From the NCBI RefSeq assembly GCF_020630935.1, contig NZ_JAHDIG010000008.1, positions 1 through 64,000 of the forward strand: a DNA stretch of 64,000 nt. The letters are read 5' to 3'. A model generated the notes under the pieces. That model did not search any database, had not been told where the DNA came from, and saw only the letters and a list, made by a program, of their open reading frames with translations. Origin of the DNA: Bernardetia sp. (GTDB lineage Bacteria > Bacteroidota > Bacteroidia > Cytophagales > Bernardetiaceae). Within the stretch, counting starts at the first letter, position 1. The number at the start of each line of letters is the position of its first letter. This document shows, piece by piece, positions 25,755 through 34,463 of this stretch. Made by a program: the position numbers and the translations under genes.

Positions 25755-25848
25755 ACATCTTTTTCATCGCTTTTGTTTGCAAAAACTCTCGTTTTTGTAC
25801 CTCCTTCGTATTGCCTTTTGTTAGAAACAGCCTAAAAATATAGAAATC

Positions 25849-27141
25849 ATGGCTTTATCAAAACTCAAACTTAGAAAACTTAGAGAACAACAAATTATTC
25901 AAGATTATCAAAATTCACTTAAAGAAAGTAAACAACATAGCGTAAAATCATTACGAAAAGTAGCTAAAAAACATTATAACGACGAGCCTTCTCCTATCTA
26001 TGCAAGTGATAAAGCAAGAAAACTTGTTGAGCTTATGAGTTCGGGTTCTCATAGCAAGGAATTTTCAGATATTGTAGCTCGTATTGCAAAAAAGGGAAAG
26101 GTTGAATCGCTATTACAAGAAGAGTATATGCTTGATGCGCTTGCTTCAGTAGCAAAAGAACACGCTTTTTTTGTTAGAAATATTGAAGATTGGAAACCAA
26201 AAGGACGTAACTCGTTGAAACTCTTTACTGATTTGGTAAGACACCTTTTTGTAAAGTATGAAGTACCTCATTGTATGACTTCACTTTGGTTTGATAATGA
26301 AAATCAACTGGCTAGAAGTTGGTTTATTGATGTAGCACAAGGAAAAAATGCTTCAAAGCTCAACCATTTTCCTGTACCGATTACCAAAAAAGAAGCTCAC
26401 CACTTTGTAAAAGCTCCTGCAAAATTTACATTTGTAGCTGCTATCAGATACGGACAGGCAAAAGCTATGGGTGCATCTACACCTTTTATCAATAATCTCA
26501 TCAAAACTGATTTAGGAAAGTACCTTTATCCTAAAGAAAATTTTTGGAAAGAGGTAATAGGATTTTTGTACAGAAATCGTCCGAATGCAACAGCACAAGA
26601 ACTAGAAATTGTGGTAGAATATATTTGGGCGCAAAAATTTGCCAAAACGTGGGGTGCAAATAACAAGGGGCAAGTGGTTCGGAAGAATCCTCCTTTTCCA
26701 AACTTCGAATTGAAAGGTAGAACATGGGATGCCCTTTGGCGAGTAGCTTTTGAATGGTTTAAAATAGTCGGAATTGTTCGTCAAGTACCTCAAGAGTGGG
26801 CGCATTTTATTATCAAAGAGAATTATGTTAAAGCCAAAACAGGACAGTGTTTTGTTTTTAATCAACTCTTAACAAGACAAGAACTCTTTGAAGAAGGAAG
26901 AAATATGAATCACTGTGTGGGTTCTTACACCAATAACTGTAAGAACAGCAATGCAGCTATTTTTTCTATGCGAAATGTACTTTCAAAAGGAAACTCTTTA
27001 GTTACGATTGAAGTAAACCCTAGAAATAGAAATATTGTACAAGCACAGCGTCGTTTCAATCACTCGCCTTCTGACTTTGAAATGAAAATCATCAAAGAGT
27101 GGGCAAGAAAAAACGACTTGAAAGTGCCAAGCTATTACTAA
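25849..27141 (+). CDS. PcfJ-like protein
   Basis: A 430-residue soluble protein. The C-terminal part has the PcfJ family signature: RNMNHCVGSYTNNCKNSNAAIF followed by NSLVTIEVNPRNRNIVQAQRRFN and a final helix EMKIIKEWARK. The N-terminus is basic. PcfJ is named from a conjugative plasmid of Enterococcus, and homologs are scattered on mobile elements and chromosomes; its biochemical role is not established. Here it stands alone, with no relaxase or T4SS genes near it, behind a gap dense in hairpin repeats, and ends at a strong terminator. Confidence 0.75.
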   Translation: MALSKLKLRKLREQQIIQDYQNSLKESKQHSVKSLRKVAKKHYNDEPSPIYASDKARKLVELMSSGSHSKEFSDIVARIAKKGKVESLLQEEYMLDALASVAKEHAFFVRNIEDWKPKGRNSLKLFTDLVRHLFVKYEVPHCMTSLWFDNENQLARSWFIDVAQGKNASKLNHFPVPITKKEAHHFVKAPAKFTFVAAIRYGQAKAMGASTPFINNLIKTDLGKYLYPKENFWKEVIGFLYRNRPNATAQELEIVVEYIWAQKFAKTWGANNKGQVVRKNPPFPNFELKGRTWDALWRVAFEWFKIVGIVRQVPQEWAHFIIKENYVKAKTGQCFVFNQLLTRQELFEEGRNMNHCVGSYTNNCKNSNAAIFSMRNVLSKGNSLVTIEVNPRNRNIVQAQRRFNHSPSDFEMKIIKEWARKNDLKVPSYY

Positions 27142-27146
27142 AAATT

Positions 27147-27180
27147 AAAGGTCTGATAAAATGAAAATTATCAGACCTTT
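27147..27180 (+). terminator. intrinsic terminator after the PcfJ-like gene
   Basis: A 13-bp perfect stem (27147-27159 with 27168-27180, loop of 8) starts 6 bp after the stop codon and ends in T residues. Confidence 0.85.
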
Positions 27181-27244
27181 CTAATTTATACAAAGCTATT
27201 TAACTTATCAGTGTTACTAAATACCAATTACAGTATTCTTAGCC

Positions 27245-27266
27245 GTTGTTGGTGTTTTACCAATAC
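27245..27266. repeat. short CGTTGTTGGT-type hairpin
   Basis: GCCGTTGTTGGT runs into TTGGT/ACCAA (27249-27253 with 27259-27263). It is a solo copy of the constant module, between two convergent genes. Confidence 0.55.
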
Positions 27267-27274
27267 ATGAAATC

Positions 27275-28312
27275 CTACTCTCCTCGCTTATTAAAAAAAC
27301 GAAGTCTAATGATTTCTCTTTCATTTAATAATCTCCAGTTACCACGTCCAATGGTTTCTTTTGTAAGTCCTGCATAAACAGTTCGGTCTAGCTTAACCAC
27401 TTCATAGCCCAAATGAGCAAACATACGTCTTACGATTCTGTTTTTTCCTATGTGTAATTCTATTCCTACTGAAAGACCATCAGGAGATAAAATAGCTGCT
27501 CCATCTGCTTTAGCCATTCCATCTTCTAGCTCCAAACCTTGTTTTAGTTTTTCTACATCTTCCTCTGTAAATGGCTTATCTAAAGTTGCTTTGTAGATTT
27601 TTTGTACTTCATAAGAAGGATGAGAAAGTTTTTTAGCTACCTCACCGTCATTAGTAAATAATAAAAGTCCAGTCGTATTTCTGTCTAGTCTTCCTACTGG
27701 ATAAATGCGTTCTGTAGTGGCATTTTTTACTAAATCCATTACGGTCTTACGTCCTCTTGGGTCGCTTGTAGTGGTAATGAAATCTTTTGGCTTATTAAGT
27801 AGGACATACACAGGTTTTTCTTTACGAAGCACTTTCCCTTTATACTTTACCTCGTCAGTTGTTCTGACTTTAAAACCAAGTTCTTTGACGACTTTGCCAT
27901 TCACTTTTATTTCTCCAGCAGCAATAAGTTTGTCAGCTTCTCTTCTTGAGCATACTCCAGAATTAGAAATATAACGATTGAGTCGCCATGTTTCATTGGC
28001 AGCAGCAGAGACCGTTTTTTGAGTCGTTTTTTCCTCCTTTGTAGGTTTGGAAATTATTTTTGAGCGTTCGAACTTCTTATCAGCCTTTTTAAAAACTGTT
28101 TTTTTTCCCTTTCTCTCAAATCTTGATTCAGCAGTTTGTTCTGGATTGGTTTCTGGTTTCTCTCTACTGGTTTTGTTTCGTTTCAAATTACTAGGTTTAG
28201 TAGATTTTCTTTTTTCTTTGTCAAAACGATTTTTTTTAGGTCTTTCCTCTTGGTTATCACCTTTGGGTTGGAAAGATGTTTTTTTACTTGGCTTTTTATC
28301 GTTACTTTTCAT
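27275..28312 (-). CDS. rluB: ribosomal large subunit pseudouridine synthase, RluB/RsuA family
   Basis: A 345-residue RNA-modifying enzyme. Residues 1-105 are a Lys/Arg-rich, low-complexity extension. An S4 RNA-binding domain follows (about 108-165: NRYISNSGVCSRREADKLI). The catalytic domain (about 170-340) has the signature GRLDRNTTG, in which D210 is the catalytic Asp, and LLFTNDGE. RluB modifies U2605 of 23S rRNA in E. coli and RsuA a 16S position; the close similarity of the two makes the exact target uncertain. The basic extension is common in Bacteroidota homologs and probably adds RNA affinity. Confidence 0.88.
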   Translation of the reverse strand: MKSNDKKPSKKTSFQPKGDNQEERPKKNRFDKEKRKSTKPSNLKRNKTSREKPETNPEQTAESRFERKGKKTVFKKADKKFERSKIISKPTKEEKTTQKTVSAAANETWRLNRYISNSGVCSRREADKLIAAGEIKVNGKVVKELGFKVRTTDEVKYKGKVLRKEKPVYVLLNKPKDFITTTSDPRGRKTVMDLVKNATTERIYPVGRLDRNTTGLLLFTNDGEVAKKLSHPSYEVQKIYKATLDKPFTEEDVEKLKQGLELEDGMAKADGAAILSPDGLSVGIELHIGKNRIVRRMFAHLGYEVVKLDRTVYAGLTKETIGRGNWRLLNEREIIRLRFFNKRGE

Positions 28313-28660
28313 TGAATCTATTATTCAGTTGATAAATTTAAAATTACGAGCGCATCTCGTAATACAATAGTGTTTATTGATTAGTTATTGATAAAGTTGT
28401 TTAAGCAATGTAGCTTTACAATTGTCGGTCTGACCTCAGTCTATTAGGTCAGTCTCAGACCTTAAATAATTTGCTTTTTCTCTATTGGCTTCGCCGACTT
28501 TCAAGTCTTAAACAATTTCGATGATTAATTAAAACCTATTAATAAGAATTAGTTTATGTATTTTATAATCATGCATTATTATCATATAAAATAATGAATA
28601 GTTAAACCATATAATTAGTATTACAGAATTTACAATTAATCACTAAACATTGATAACTAA
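28313..28660. other. 348-bp intergenic region with a REP-like repeat
   Basis: The gap between two minus-strand genes holds a palindromic repeat at 28424-28461. The remainder is AT-rich, with no ORF or RNA gene that I can support. Confidence 0.5.
28424..28461. repeat. REP-like palindromic repeat containing the IS110 target sequence
   Basis: GTCGGTCTGACC (28424-28435) is followed by CTGACCT/AGGTCAG arms (28430s with 28446-28452) and TCTCAGACC. The reverse complement of the first 12 bases, GGTCAGACCGAC, equals the sequence rebuilt by joining the two flanks of the IS110 element near 52 kb. Confidence 0.65.
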
Positions 28661-29332
28661 TCATTCATTATCTTCTTCTTGATTTTTCTTGTTTTGAATT
28701 GCTTCTGTCCCTTGCTTAAACTTAAAGAGTGAAAACTCATCGCCTTCTTCTCCCTCTACTTTGGCTTGTAGCTTGGCTTGCTGTTGTGCATTTTCTACAT
28801 CTTCAGCAGACAAATCTTCTGGCATAGGCAAGTCATCTAAAGAATTTATCCCAAAATAGTGCATAAACTTATCTGACGTTCCGTAAAGAATTGGTCTCCC
28901 TGGAGATTTGTCTTTTCCCTTGATAACTAAAAGCTCTTTTTCCAAAAGTTTCTGCACAGCATAATCACAACTTACGCCACGTATAGCCTCTAGCTTCGAC
29001 TTTGTGATAGGCTGTTTGTAGGCTATCAAAGCAAGCGTTTCGATAGCAGATTTGGAAAGTTTTCGCTTTGCCCTTTGAGTCAGCAAAAGACTTACACTAC
29101 TCTGAAATTCCGTTTTAGTCAGAAATTGAAATCCTCCTGCAATAGCTTTTATTTCTATCGCAAAATCTGCCTGCTCATAGCGTTTTTGTAGCACTTCAAT
29201 AGCTTCTTCTATATCTTTTTTAGGAACATCTGTCCCAAAAAGTTCTGACAATACTCGCTCAATTTCTTTTACAGAAATAGGCGAAGGCGAACAAAAGATA
29301 AGCGATTCGATATGATTAAGTAAATATTGCAC
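28661..29332 (-). CDS. scpB: segregation and condensation protein B
   Basis: About 223 residues from a GTG at 29332. The frame also opens at a TTG at 29368, but that codon overlaps a TACCTTTG -7 element, and ScpB proteins normally begin just before the HIESLIF helix, so the GTG is preferred; there is no ATG. Tandem winged-helix domains are visible, with the family motif LSKSAIETLALIAYKQPITKSKLEAIRGV and GRPILYGTSDKF. ScpB is a kleisin-associated (kite) subunit that works with SMC and ScpA in chromosome condensation. The acidic C-terminal tail is normal. scpA is not adjacent. Confidence 0.9.
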   Translation of the reverse strand: MQYLLNHIESLIFCSPSPISVKEIERVLSELFGTDVPKKDIEEAIEVLQKRYEQADFAIEIKAIAGGFQFLTKTEFQSSVSLLLTQRAKRKLSKSAIETLALIAYKQPITKSKLEAIRGVSCDYAVQKLLEKELLVIKGKDKSPGRPILYGTSDKFMHYFGINSLDDLPMPEDLSAEDVENAQQQAKLQAKVEGEEGDEFSLFKFKQGTEAIQNKKNQEEDNE

Positions 29333-29671
29333 GATAATTTCTTTTTCTGTGTTAAAACAAGTTAGCAAAGGTACGACTTTTTATACAACTTTCTGAAATA
29401 TAGACTACTAGAATTTCAGTTATTATACTGATATAAAACTTTTTGACTTTAATGATTATAGCTACCTAATAGACTATTTTTTTCTTTTTATTCTTAAAAA
29501 AACACAATTCAGTTTTTGTTTTTCATTTGGAACGGTTATTGAAACTTGGAAGAATAACATTTAAAATAAAATCCTGTCTTAGTAATTCGGTACGTTTTTA
29601 GTAAACTATTCAATAATCATTTTATTTATCCTAAAAACAAACCATTACTCAACCAAAAATAACATTCAAAA
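29333..29671. other. 339-bp divergent region between scpB and lolA
   Basis: The gap holds the probable scpB -7 box at 29366-29373 (minus strand). The rest, including 100 bp upstream of lolA, shows no clear hairpin, ORF or second promoter. Confidence 0.45.
29366..29373 (-). promoter_or_regulatory. probable -7 element of scpB
   Basis: On the minus strand the sequence reads TACCTTTG, matching the Bacteroidota -7 consensus TAnnTTTG, 33 bp before the preferred GTG. A -33 TTG at the usual distance is not evident, so only half of the promoter is supported. Confidence 0.45.
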
Positions 29672-30319
29672 ATGAGAAAGATTTTCATAATTTTTATTGC
29701 TTTATTTTTTGCAAATGTAGCAACTACCTCTCTTTATGCTCAAGATGCAAATGCTCGTGCGCTTTTGGATGCAATGAGCAACAAATACAAAAAATACAAT
29801 TCGTTTAGAGCCACTTTTACCTCTACGTTGGCAAGTGAATCAGAAAGTATCAACGAATCACTTACAGGAACAATTACTGTAAAAGGAAACAAATATCATC
29901 TCAAAACCCAAGGACAAGAAATCTACAACGACCACAAAACGGTCTGGACATTTTTAGATGATGCCAACGAAGTAACCATTACGAGCTACGACGAAGCAGA
30001 CGGACTAAACCCAACTGACATTTTTGATATTTATAAAAAAGGCTACAAGTATGTAGTAGTTGAAGAAGTAAAAGTAAATGGTAAGCCTCACAAGGTAATT
30101 GACTTAGTTCCAGAAGATAAAAATTTACAATTCTTCAAAGTGCGCCTAACGATAGACAAAGCCAATCATAACCTTGCTAACTGGAGTATTTTTGAAAAAA
30201 ATGGACGAGTTCATTCTTACAAAATTGCTAACTTCCAACCTAATGTTTCGGTAACAGATTCTGATTTTCAGTTCAATAAAGCCAAACATCCAAATGTGGA
30301 AGAAGTAGATTTGAGATAA
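29672..30319 (+). CDS. lolA: outer membrane lipoprotein carrier protein LolA
   Basis: A 215-residue periplasmic protein with a signal peptide ending LYAQD. The LolA-like half-barrel pattern is clear: ALLDAMSNKYKKYNSFRATFTSTL, GTITVKGNKYHLKT, then KTVWTFLDDANEVTI and a late VRLTIDKANHNLANWSIFEKNGRVHSYKI. LolA takes lipoproteins released by the LolCDE transporter across the periplasm to the outer membrane. Length is typical. It is monocistronic, with a strong terminator behind it; lolB is absent here, as usual in Bacteroidota. Confidence 0.87.
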   Translation: MRKIFIIFIALFFANVATTSLYAQDANARALLDAMSNKYKKYNSFRATFTSTLASESESINESLTGTITVKGNKYHLKTQGQEIYNDHKTVWTFLDDANEVTITSYDEADGLNPTDIFDIYKKGYKYVVVEEVKVNGKPHKVIDLVPEDKNLQFFKVRLTIDKANHNLANWSIFEKNGRVHSYKIANFQPNVSVTDSDFQFNKAKHPNVEEVDLR

Positions 30320-30342
30320 ATATCTTTACGGTCTTAAACTCT

Positions 30343-30380
30343 AAAAACACCTATTCATTTAAAAATGAATAGGTGTTTTT
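30343..30380. terminator. bidirectional terminator between convergent genes
   Basis: An 18-bp perfect stem (30343-30360 with 30363-30380) has A and T runs at its two ends, so it can serve both lolA and the convergent lipoprotein gene. Confidence 0.9.
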
Positions 30381-30399
30381 ATTTTCTATAATCACTAAA

Positions 30400-31059
30400 C
30401 TACTTGGTTTTGTAATAACAATTCTCCTCTATAAAAATATCAGAGTTTGCTATTTCTTTAAACTCTTTTTTACTCGGAGAAATTAGATACTCTATACTTT
30501 CAATCTCTCCTTTTTCATCTGCTGTTTCGTTTTTAGATACAAAACCATAATTAAGCAGAGTATCAGAAGGAAAAATATACCCAATAAACAAACTATCATT
30601 CGTCAGACTTAAACGATTTACACTCCAAAAATTTTTACTTTCCTTTCTATTTAGGAAATAACTTCCTTTTACTCTTTTTAAGATGTGCTGGTCAGATAAG
30701 TAAAATACTGTATCTATATCTATACAAATTCCCTTTATCGAATCTCCAATAATTTTGACATTACAATTTTTATCTGCAAAAACACTGAGTATTTCTTCAT
30801 CCGTTAAAATGGTAGAATCTGTATCAAAATCTCTCTTATAAAAACTAACTATTGTTTTTTTATGACCTATAATGGATTTATCACTAATAATCAGCCTTTC
30901 GCTTTCATCTAAACAATTTATGTACTCACCTTTTATTTTACGACTGAAAAAGTTTTGTGCTTTTGTGTTCGTAGGTTGAGCCGTTTCAAAACGAATATAT
31001 TCATATTCTTGGCAGCTAACCAAAAGAAATAGTAAAACGATATAAGCTATTTTTTTCAT
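30400..31059 (-). CDS. lipoprotein of unknown function
   Basis: A 219-residue lipoprotein with lipobox LVSC (Cys near 16). The mature part is beta-rich with several Ile/Asp repeats (IGDSIKGICIDIDTVFYL) and no recognised domain. It shares a bidirectional terminator with lolA and is divergent from the nnr gene. Confidence 0.6.
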   Translation of the reverse strand: MKKIAYIVLLFLLVSCQEYEYIRFETAQPTNTKAQNFFSRKIKGEYINCLDESERLIISDKSIIGHKKTIVSFYKRDFDTDSTILTDEEILSVFADKNCNVKIIGDSIKGICIDIDTVFYLSDQHILKRVKGSYFLNRKESKNFWSVNRLSLTNDSLFIGYIFPSDTLLNYGFVSKNETADEKGEIESIEYLISPSKKEFKEIANSDIFIEENCYYKTK

Positions 31060-31167
31060 AGTATTTTAATGATGATATTTTGCGTAAAGGTAAAACCTTT
31101 CTATTTCAATCCAAAAACTATAAATTAGTAACAAATCCAAATCAGCCTAGCCAAAATTATTCTTATT

Positions 31168-32775
31168 ATGAAAATCCTATCAGCACAGCAAATGAAAAAA
31201 GCCGATAAGGCTACTATTGAAAATGAACCTATTTCTTCTTTAGATTTAATGGAAAGAGCTTCAAAAAAAGCATTTTATTGGATTCAAAATTATTTTGGAC
31301 AGCATTTAATCAATACAGAATTTCATATTTTCTGTGGCATTGGAAATAACGGTGGCGATGGACTTGTACTTGCTAGACTTCTCTCAAACTTTGCTTTTCA
31401 AATAAATGTATATGTAGTAGCTTTTTCAGATAAACGAAGTGATGATTTTAAAGCTAACTTTGAAAGGATACAAGAAATTTCGAATATCAAAATTGTAGAA
31501 ATCAAAGCAGAAGAGGATTTGAATAAGATTTCCATTTCTGAAAATGACTGGCTCATTGATGCTATTTTTGGATATGGTTTGAATAGAGTTCCAGAAGGAA
31601 TTGCAGGGAAAGCGATTCAGTTTATTAATAAAAACTCAAATCAGAACGTAATTTCGATAGATATTCCATCTGGGCTTTTTGCAGACAAAAACCAAAGTAA
31701 AAGACAATATTTTGATAAAAGCTTAACTATAAAAGCAACACATACACTTACTTTTCAAGCTCCAAAATTTTCGTTTTTCTTTGACGAATACAGTGGGTTT
31801 GTAGGTAACTTTGAAGTGTTGGACATTGGACTAGATAAAAATTTTATTGAAAAATTAGACACTCAAAACTACTGGCTTACCACACACAAAATAAAACAAA
31901 TCTACAAACCACGCACACGAACAGGACACAAAGGAACATTCGGACATGCACTCTTGGTAGTGGGAAGTTATGGAAAAATAGGTGCAGCACAGCTTTCAGC
32001 AAAAGCAGCTCTTCGAACTGGAGTAGGACTTTTATCTATCAGAACGCCGAAGTGTGGAGTAGAAATCCTTCAAACAGCTATTCCAGAAGCAATGGTTTTG
32101 GTAGATAATTTTGACAAAAAAAATAAGAAGGGTAAAAAAGAAAACAAATATTTTTTATCTGCCTTTTCTGATGATTTATTAGAAAAAACACAAGATTACA
32201 AAACTATTGGAATCGGTTGTGGAATAGGAACAGAACAAAAAACACAAGATATGTTTTTACACCTTCTAAAAACCATTGATTATCCTATTGTGATTGATGC
32301 TGATGCACTCAATATTTTAGCACAAAACAGAAATTACGAAAATACAAAAGATGATTGGTTAGATTTTGTTCCCAAAAATTCTATTCTTACACCTCACCCA
32401 AAAGAATTTGAACGTCTGTTTGGAAAAACCAAAACTGTAGAGGAAAGACACCGACTTTTAAGAAATTTAGCAAAAGAATATGAGCTTTGTATTTTGCTCA
32501 AAGGTAGCTTTTCAGCTTTAGCTCTACCTAATGGAGATATGTATCATAGTTCTTTTGGTGATATTGGAATGGCGACAGGTGGAAGTGGTGATGTCTTGAC
32601 AGGCATACTTACTTCACTTTTGGCACAAGGCTACACGTCAGAAGAAAGCCTGCTATTCGGTGTATTTTTACACGGAAAAGCAGGCGAACTAGCAGCCAAA
32701 AACAAATCTAGTGAATCAATGCTGCCTTCTGATTTGATTGAAGAGTTGGGGAATGTTTTTAAGATGCTCTCATAG
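31168..32775 (+). CDS. nnr: bifunctional NAD(P)HX epimerase / ADP-dependent dehydratase
   Basis: A 535-residue metabolite-repair enzyme. The N-terminal YjeF_N epimerase domain (about 1-215) has GIGNNGGDGLVLARLL and DAIFGYGLNR. The C-terminal dehydratase domain (about 235-530), of the ribokinase-like fold, has HKGTFGHALLVVGSYGKIGA, LTPHPKEFERLFG and the ADP/catalytic loop GGSGDVLTGIL. Together they convert both epimers of hydrated NADH or NADPH back to the active cofactor. Length and domain order are normal for the bacterial fused form. The convergent lipoprotein gene ends 1 bp downstream, with no room for a hairpin. Confidence 0.95.
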   Translation: MKILSAQQMKKADKATIENEPISSLDLMERASKKAFYWIQNYFGQHLINTEFHIFCGIGNNGGDGLVLARLLSNFAFQINVYVVAFSDKRSDDFKANFERIQEISNIKIVEIKAEEDLNKISISENDWLIDAIFGYGLNRVPEGIAGKAIQFINKNSNQNVISIDIPSGLFADKNQSKRQYFDKSLTIKATHTLTFQAPKFSFFFDEYSGFVGNFEVLDIGLDKNFIEKLDTQNYWLTTHKIKQIYKPRTRTGHKGTFGHALLVVGSYGKIGAAQLSAKAALRTGVGLLSIRTPKCGVEILQTAIPEAMVLVDNFDKKNKKGKKENKYFLSAFSDDLLEKTQDYKTIGIGCGIGTEQKTQDMFLHLLKTIDYPIVIDADALNILAQNRNYENTKDDWLDFVPKNSILTPHPKEFERLFGKTKTVEERHRLLRNLAKEYELCILLKGSFSALALPNGDMYHSSFGDIGMATGGSGDVLTGILTSLLAQGYTSEESLLFGVFLHGKAGELAAKNKSSESMLPSDLIEELGNVFKMLS

Positions 32776-32776
32776 G

Positions 32777-34384
32777 CTACATTGCTTTTCCCAAAGCTAT
32801 ATTTAAAGAATCTTTCAAATTCTGACTTGAAATGTGTTTCATATTCATATCAAGACTAATTCCGTCTTCAATTTTTATTTTCTTGGAAGCATAAAAGATA
32901 GAATCATTTTGAACAGAAACACCTACCACAATGGCATCTTTTCCGATAGGTAATTTTGTGTACACACCCTCTTCCTTTGTGAAGGAATACAAACCATTAT
33001 TTCTTTTAAAACTCATCAATCGGACATTCATATCTGGAATTACTAAAGAAAAGTCTATAAAATTTAGTTTAGTATCAGATGTATTAGCTAACATAATTTC
33101 GGCTTTTCCTGCTTTTGGGTCGTCGTAGAATCTATCACAATTAATCCAACCTAGTTTTTTGAGAGAAAAGATTGTTTTTTCATAGAGTTTGTCCATAGCC
33201 TTCTTGTCTTCAATGGCTTGCTTTTGTTTTTTTAATTCTTGAATAAGAGCTTCTCTTCTGAGGTTGTACTCCAAAATTTCACTTATTTCTTGTTTTGATA
33301 CTCCTAAGTCTTTTAGTTTTTGATGTGCATTTTTAGCATTCAAATCTACTCCATAATCTTTTATGGTTTTCAATTCTTTTTTTGTTGAATTAGGAAAATA
33401 TATTAGAGGTTGTTGAATATAGCTCTCTAAAGTTACACTATCTACAATGTACCCAGCTAATTGAACTTTTTTGTCATTTAAGTAACTACTATATGTAGCT
33501 TTAGCTATTGAATCCAAATACCATAATGGCTTTTCGTAATTTTGATAATATATATTCGTCATTGTGTAATCTAATTCAAACCTTGAGCAATTCCAGCCAT
33601 AGTTAAAATAATACATTTTTTCTTTTTCCCAATTTGTTCCTTTTGTCCAACTCATAAAGCTATTCATGAGTAGAAGATCAACAAATCTTGTTTTAAAATC
33701 TTGAGTAGCTATTATCGTATTTTCATATTTCGGATTAGTAAGGCTAATTAGTGTGGTATCATACTTACAACTTTTTCCATCGTAAACCCAAAGATAATCA
33801 AACCAATCATTCCCTTCAGGATAAAGCAACTCCAAAGGTAAAGGAATCAAATAATCTTCTTCTAGCATAGAGCTATCTACTTTCCAATTTGTGCCATCTC
33901 CTGTAAACATCTGAAAACCTTCTTTACTCATGTTTCCCATCGTAGGCATCGAAACGGTAAGCTGTTTTCCTTCTTGAAGTTGTAGAGAATTTCCATCAGA
34001 AGTTGCGTCTATGAATAGCATTCCATTTGATAAAAGAAGTTTATCATTAGAAAGCGTTGTGAGTCCAGCTGTAATAAAATCGGAGAGTTTGAAGGCTTCT
34101 ACTACTTCAATCTTAACTTTTCCCTTGACAGGATTTCCATCCTTGTCTATGAAGCTATTTTGAGGAATAAAAATCTGTGTACCTGCTTCCATTTCAAGCG
34201 TAGTAGGAATAGAAGTATCTATTTCTCTATACTGCGTTTTGGGTCTTAATGAAGAATAAGCACTATCGACAGGACTTTCATTAAAAACAGTCGTTTTGAT
34301 TTTCTTGGTCTGCTCTTTCTTAGTGTCCGAACATGAACTAAAAAAGATAGAGAAAATCAGTAATGCTAGAATAGGATATTTCAT
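32777..34384 (-). CDS. large lipoprotein of unknown function
   Basis: A 535-residue lipoprotein with lipobox FSSC (Cys near 18). Residues about 55-170 form a beta-rich domain with the pattern GTQIFIPQNSFIDKDGNPVKGKV ... EAFKLSDFITAGLTTLSN ... LLLSNGMLFIDATSDG, which recurs in Bacteroidota surface proteins and resembles ZU5-type sandwiches. A helical charged segment (about 355-400) follows. Its end almost abuts the nnr stop. Function unknown. Confidence 0.65.
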   Translation of the reverse strand: MKYPILALLIFSIFFSSCSDTKKEQTKKIKTTVFNESPVDSAYSSLRPKTQYREIDTSIPTTLEMEAGTQIFIPQNSFIDKDGNPVKGKVKIEVVEAFKLSDFITAGLTTLSNDKLLLSNGMLFIDATSDGNSLQLQEGKQLTVSMPTMGNMSKEGFQMFTGDGTNWKVDSSMLEEDYLIPLPLELLYPEGNDWFDYLWVYDGKSCKYDTTLISLTNPKYENTIIATQDFKTRFVDLLLMNSFMSWTKGTNWEKEKMYYFNYGWNCSRFELDYTMTNIYYQNYEKPLWYLDSIAKATYSSYLNDKKVQLAGYIVDSVTLESYIQQPLIYFPNSTKKELKTIKDYGVDLNAKNAHQKLKDLGVSKQEISEILEYNLRREALIQELKKQKQAIEDKKAMDKLYEKTIFSLKKLGWINCDRFYDDPKAGKAEIMLANTSDTKLNFIDFSLVIPDMNVRLMSFKRNNGLYSFTKEEGVYTKLPIGKDAIVVGVSVQNDSIFYASKKIKIEDGISLDMNMKHISSQNLKDSLNIALGKAM

Positions 34385-34463
34385 ATTGTTTTTTAGTTGT
34401 GGCTAATTGAGTATCTGTTAGCCATATTTTCAATCTTTAAATTGAGGAAAAGTAACAGATATT

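Larger units (their letters stand above)
25357..25848. other. 492-bp divergent gap packed with hairpin repeats
   Basis: At least five inverted repeats of the window's dispersed families lie here: 25391-25408 (CTCACT/AGTGAG then CTACAT), 25503-25517 (ACACTT/AAGTGT), 25560-25579 (GGATAAGG/CCTTATCC), 25681-25716 (GAATGGTT/AACCATTC) and 25730-25754 (CGTTG/CAACG). No ORF or RNA gene is evident. It must also carry promoters for the flanking genes. Confidence 0.6.

Noticed and set aside
34400-34424. TGGCTAA/TTAGCCA hairpin as terminator of the radical SAM gene
   Set aside because: The stem is only 7 bp with an 11-nt loop and no T tract follows on the minus strand.
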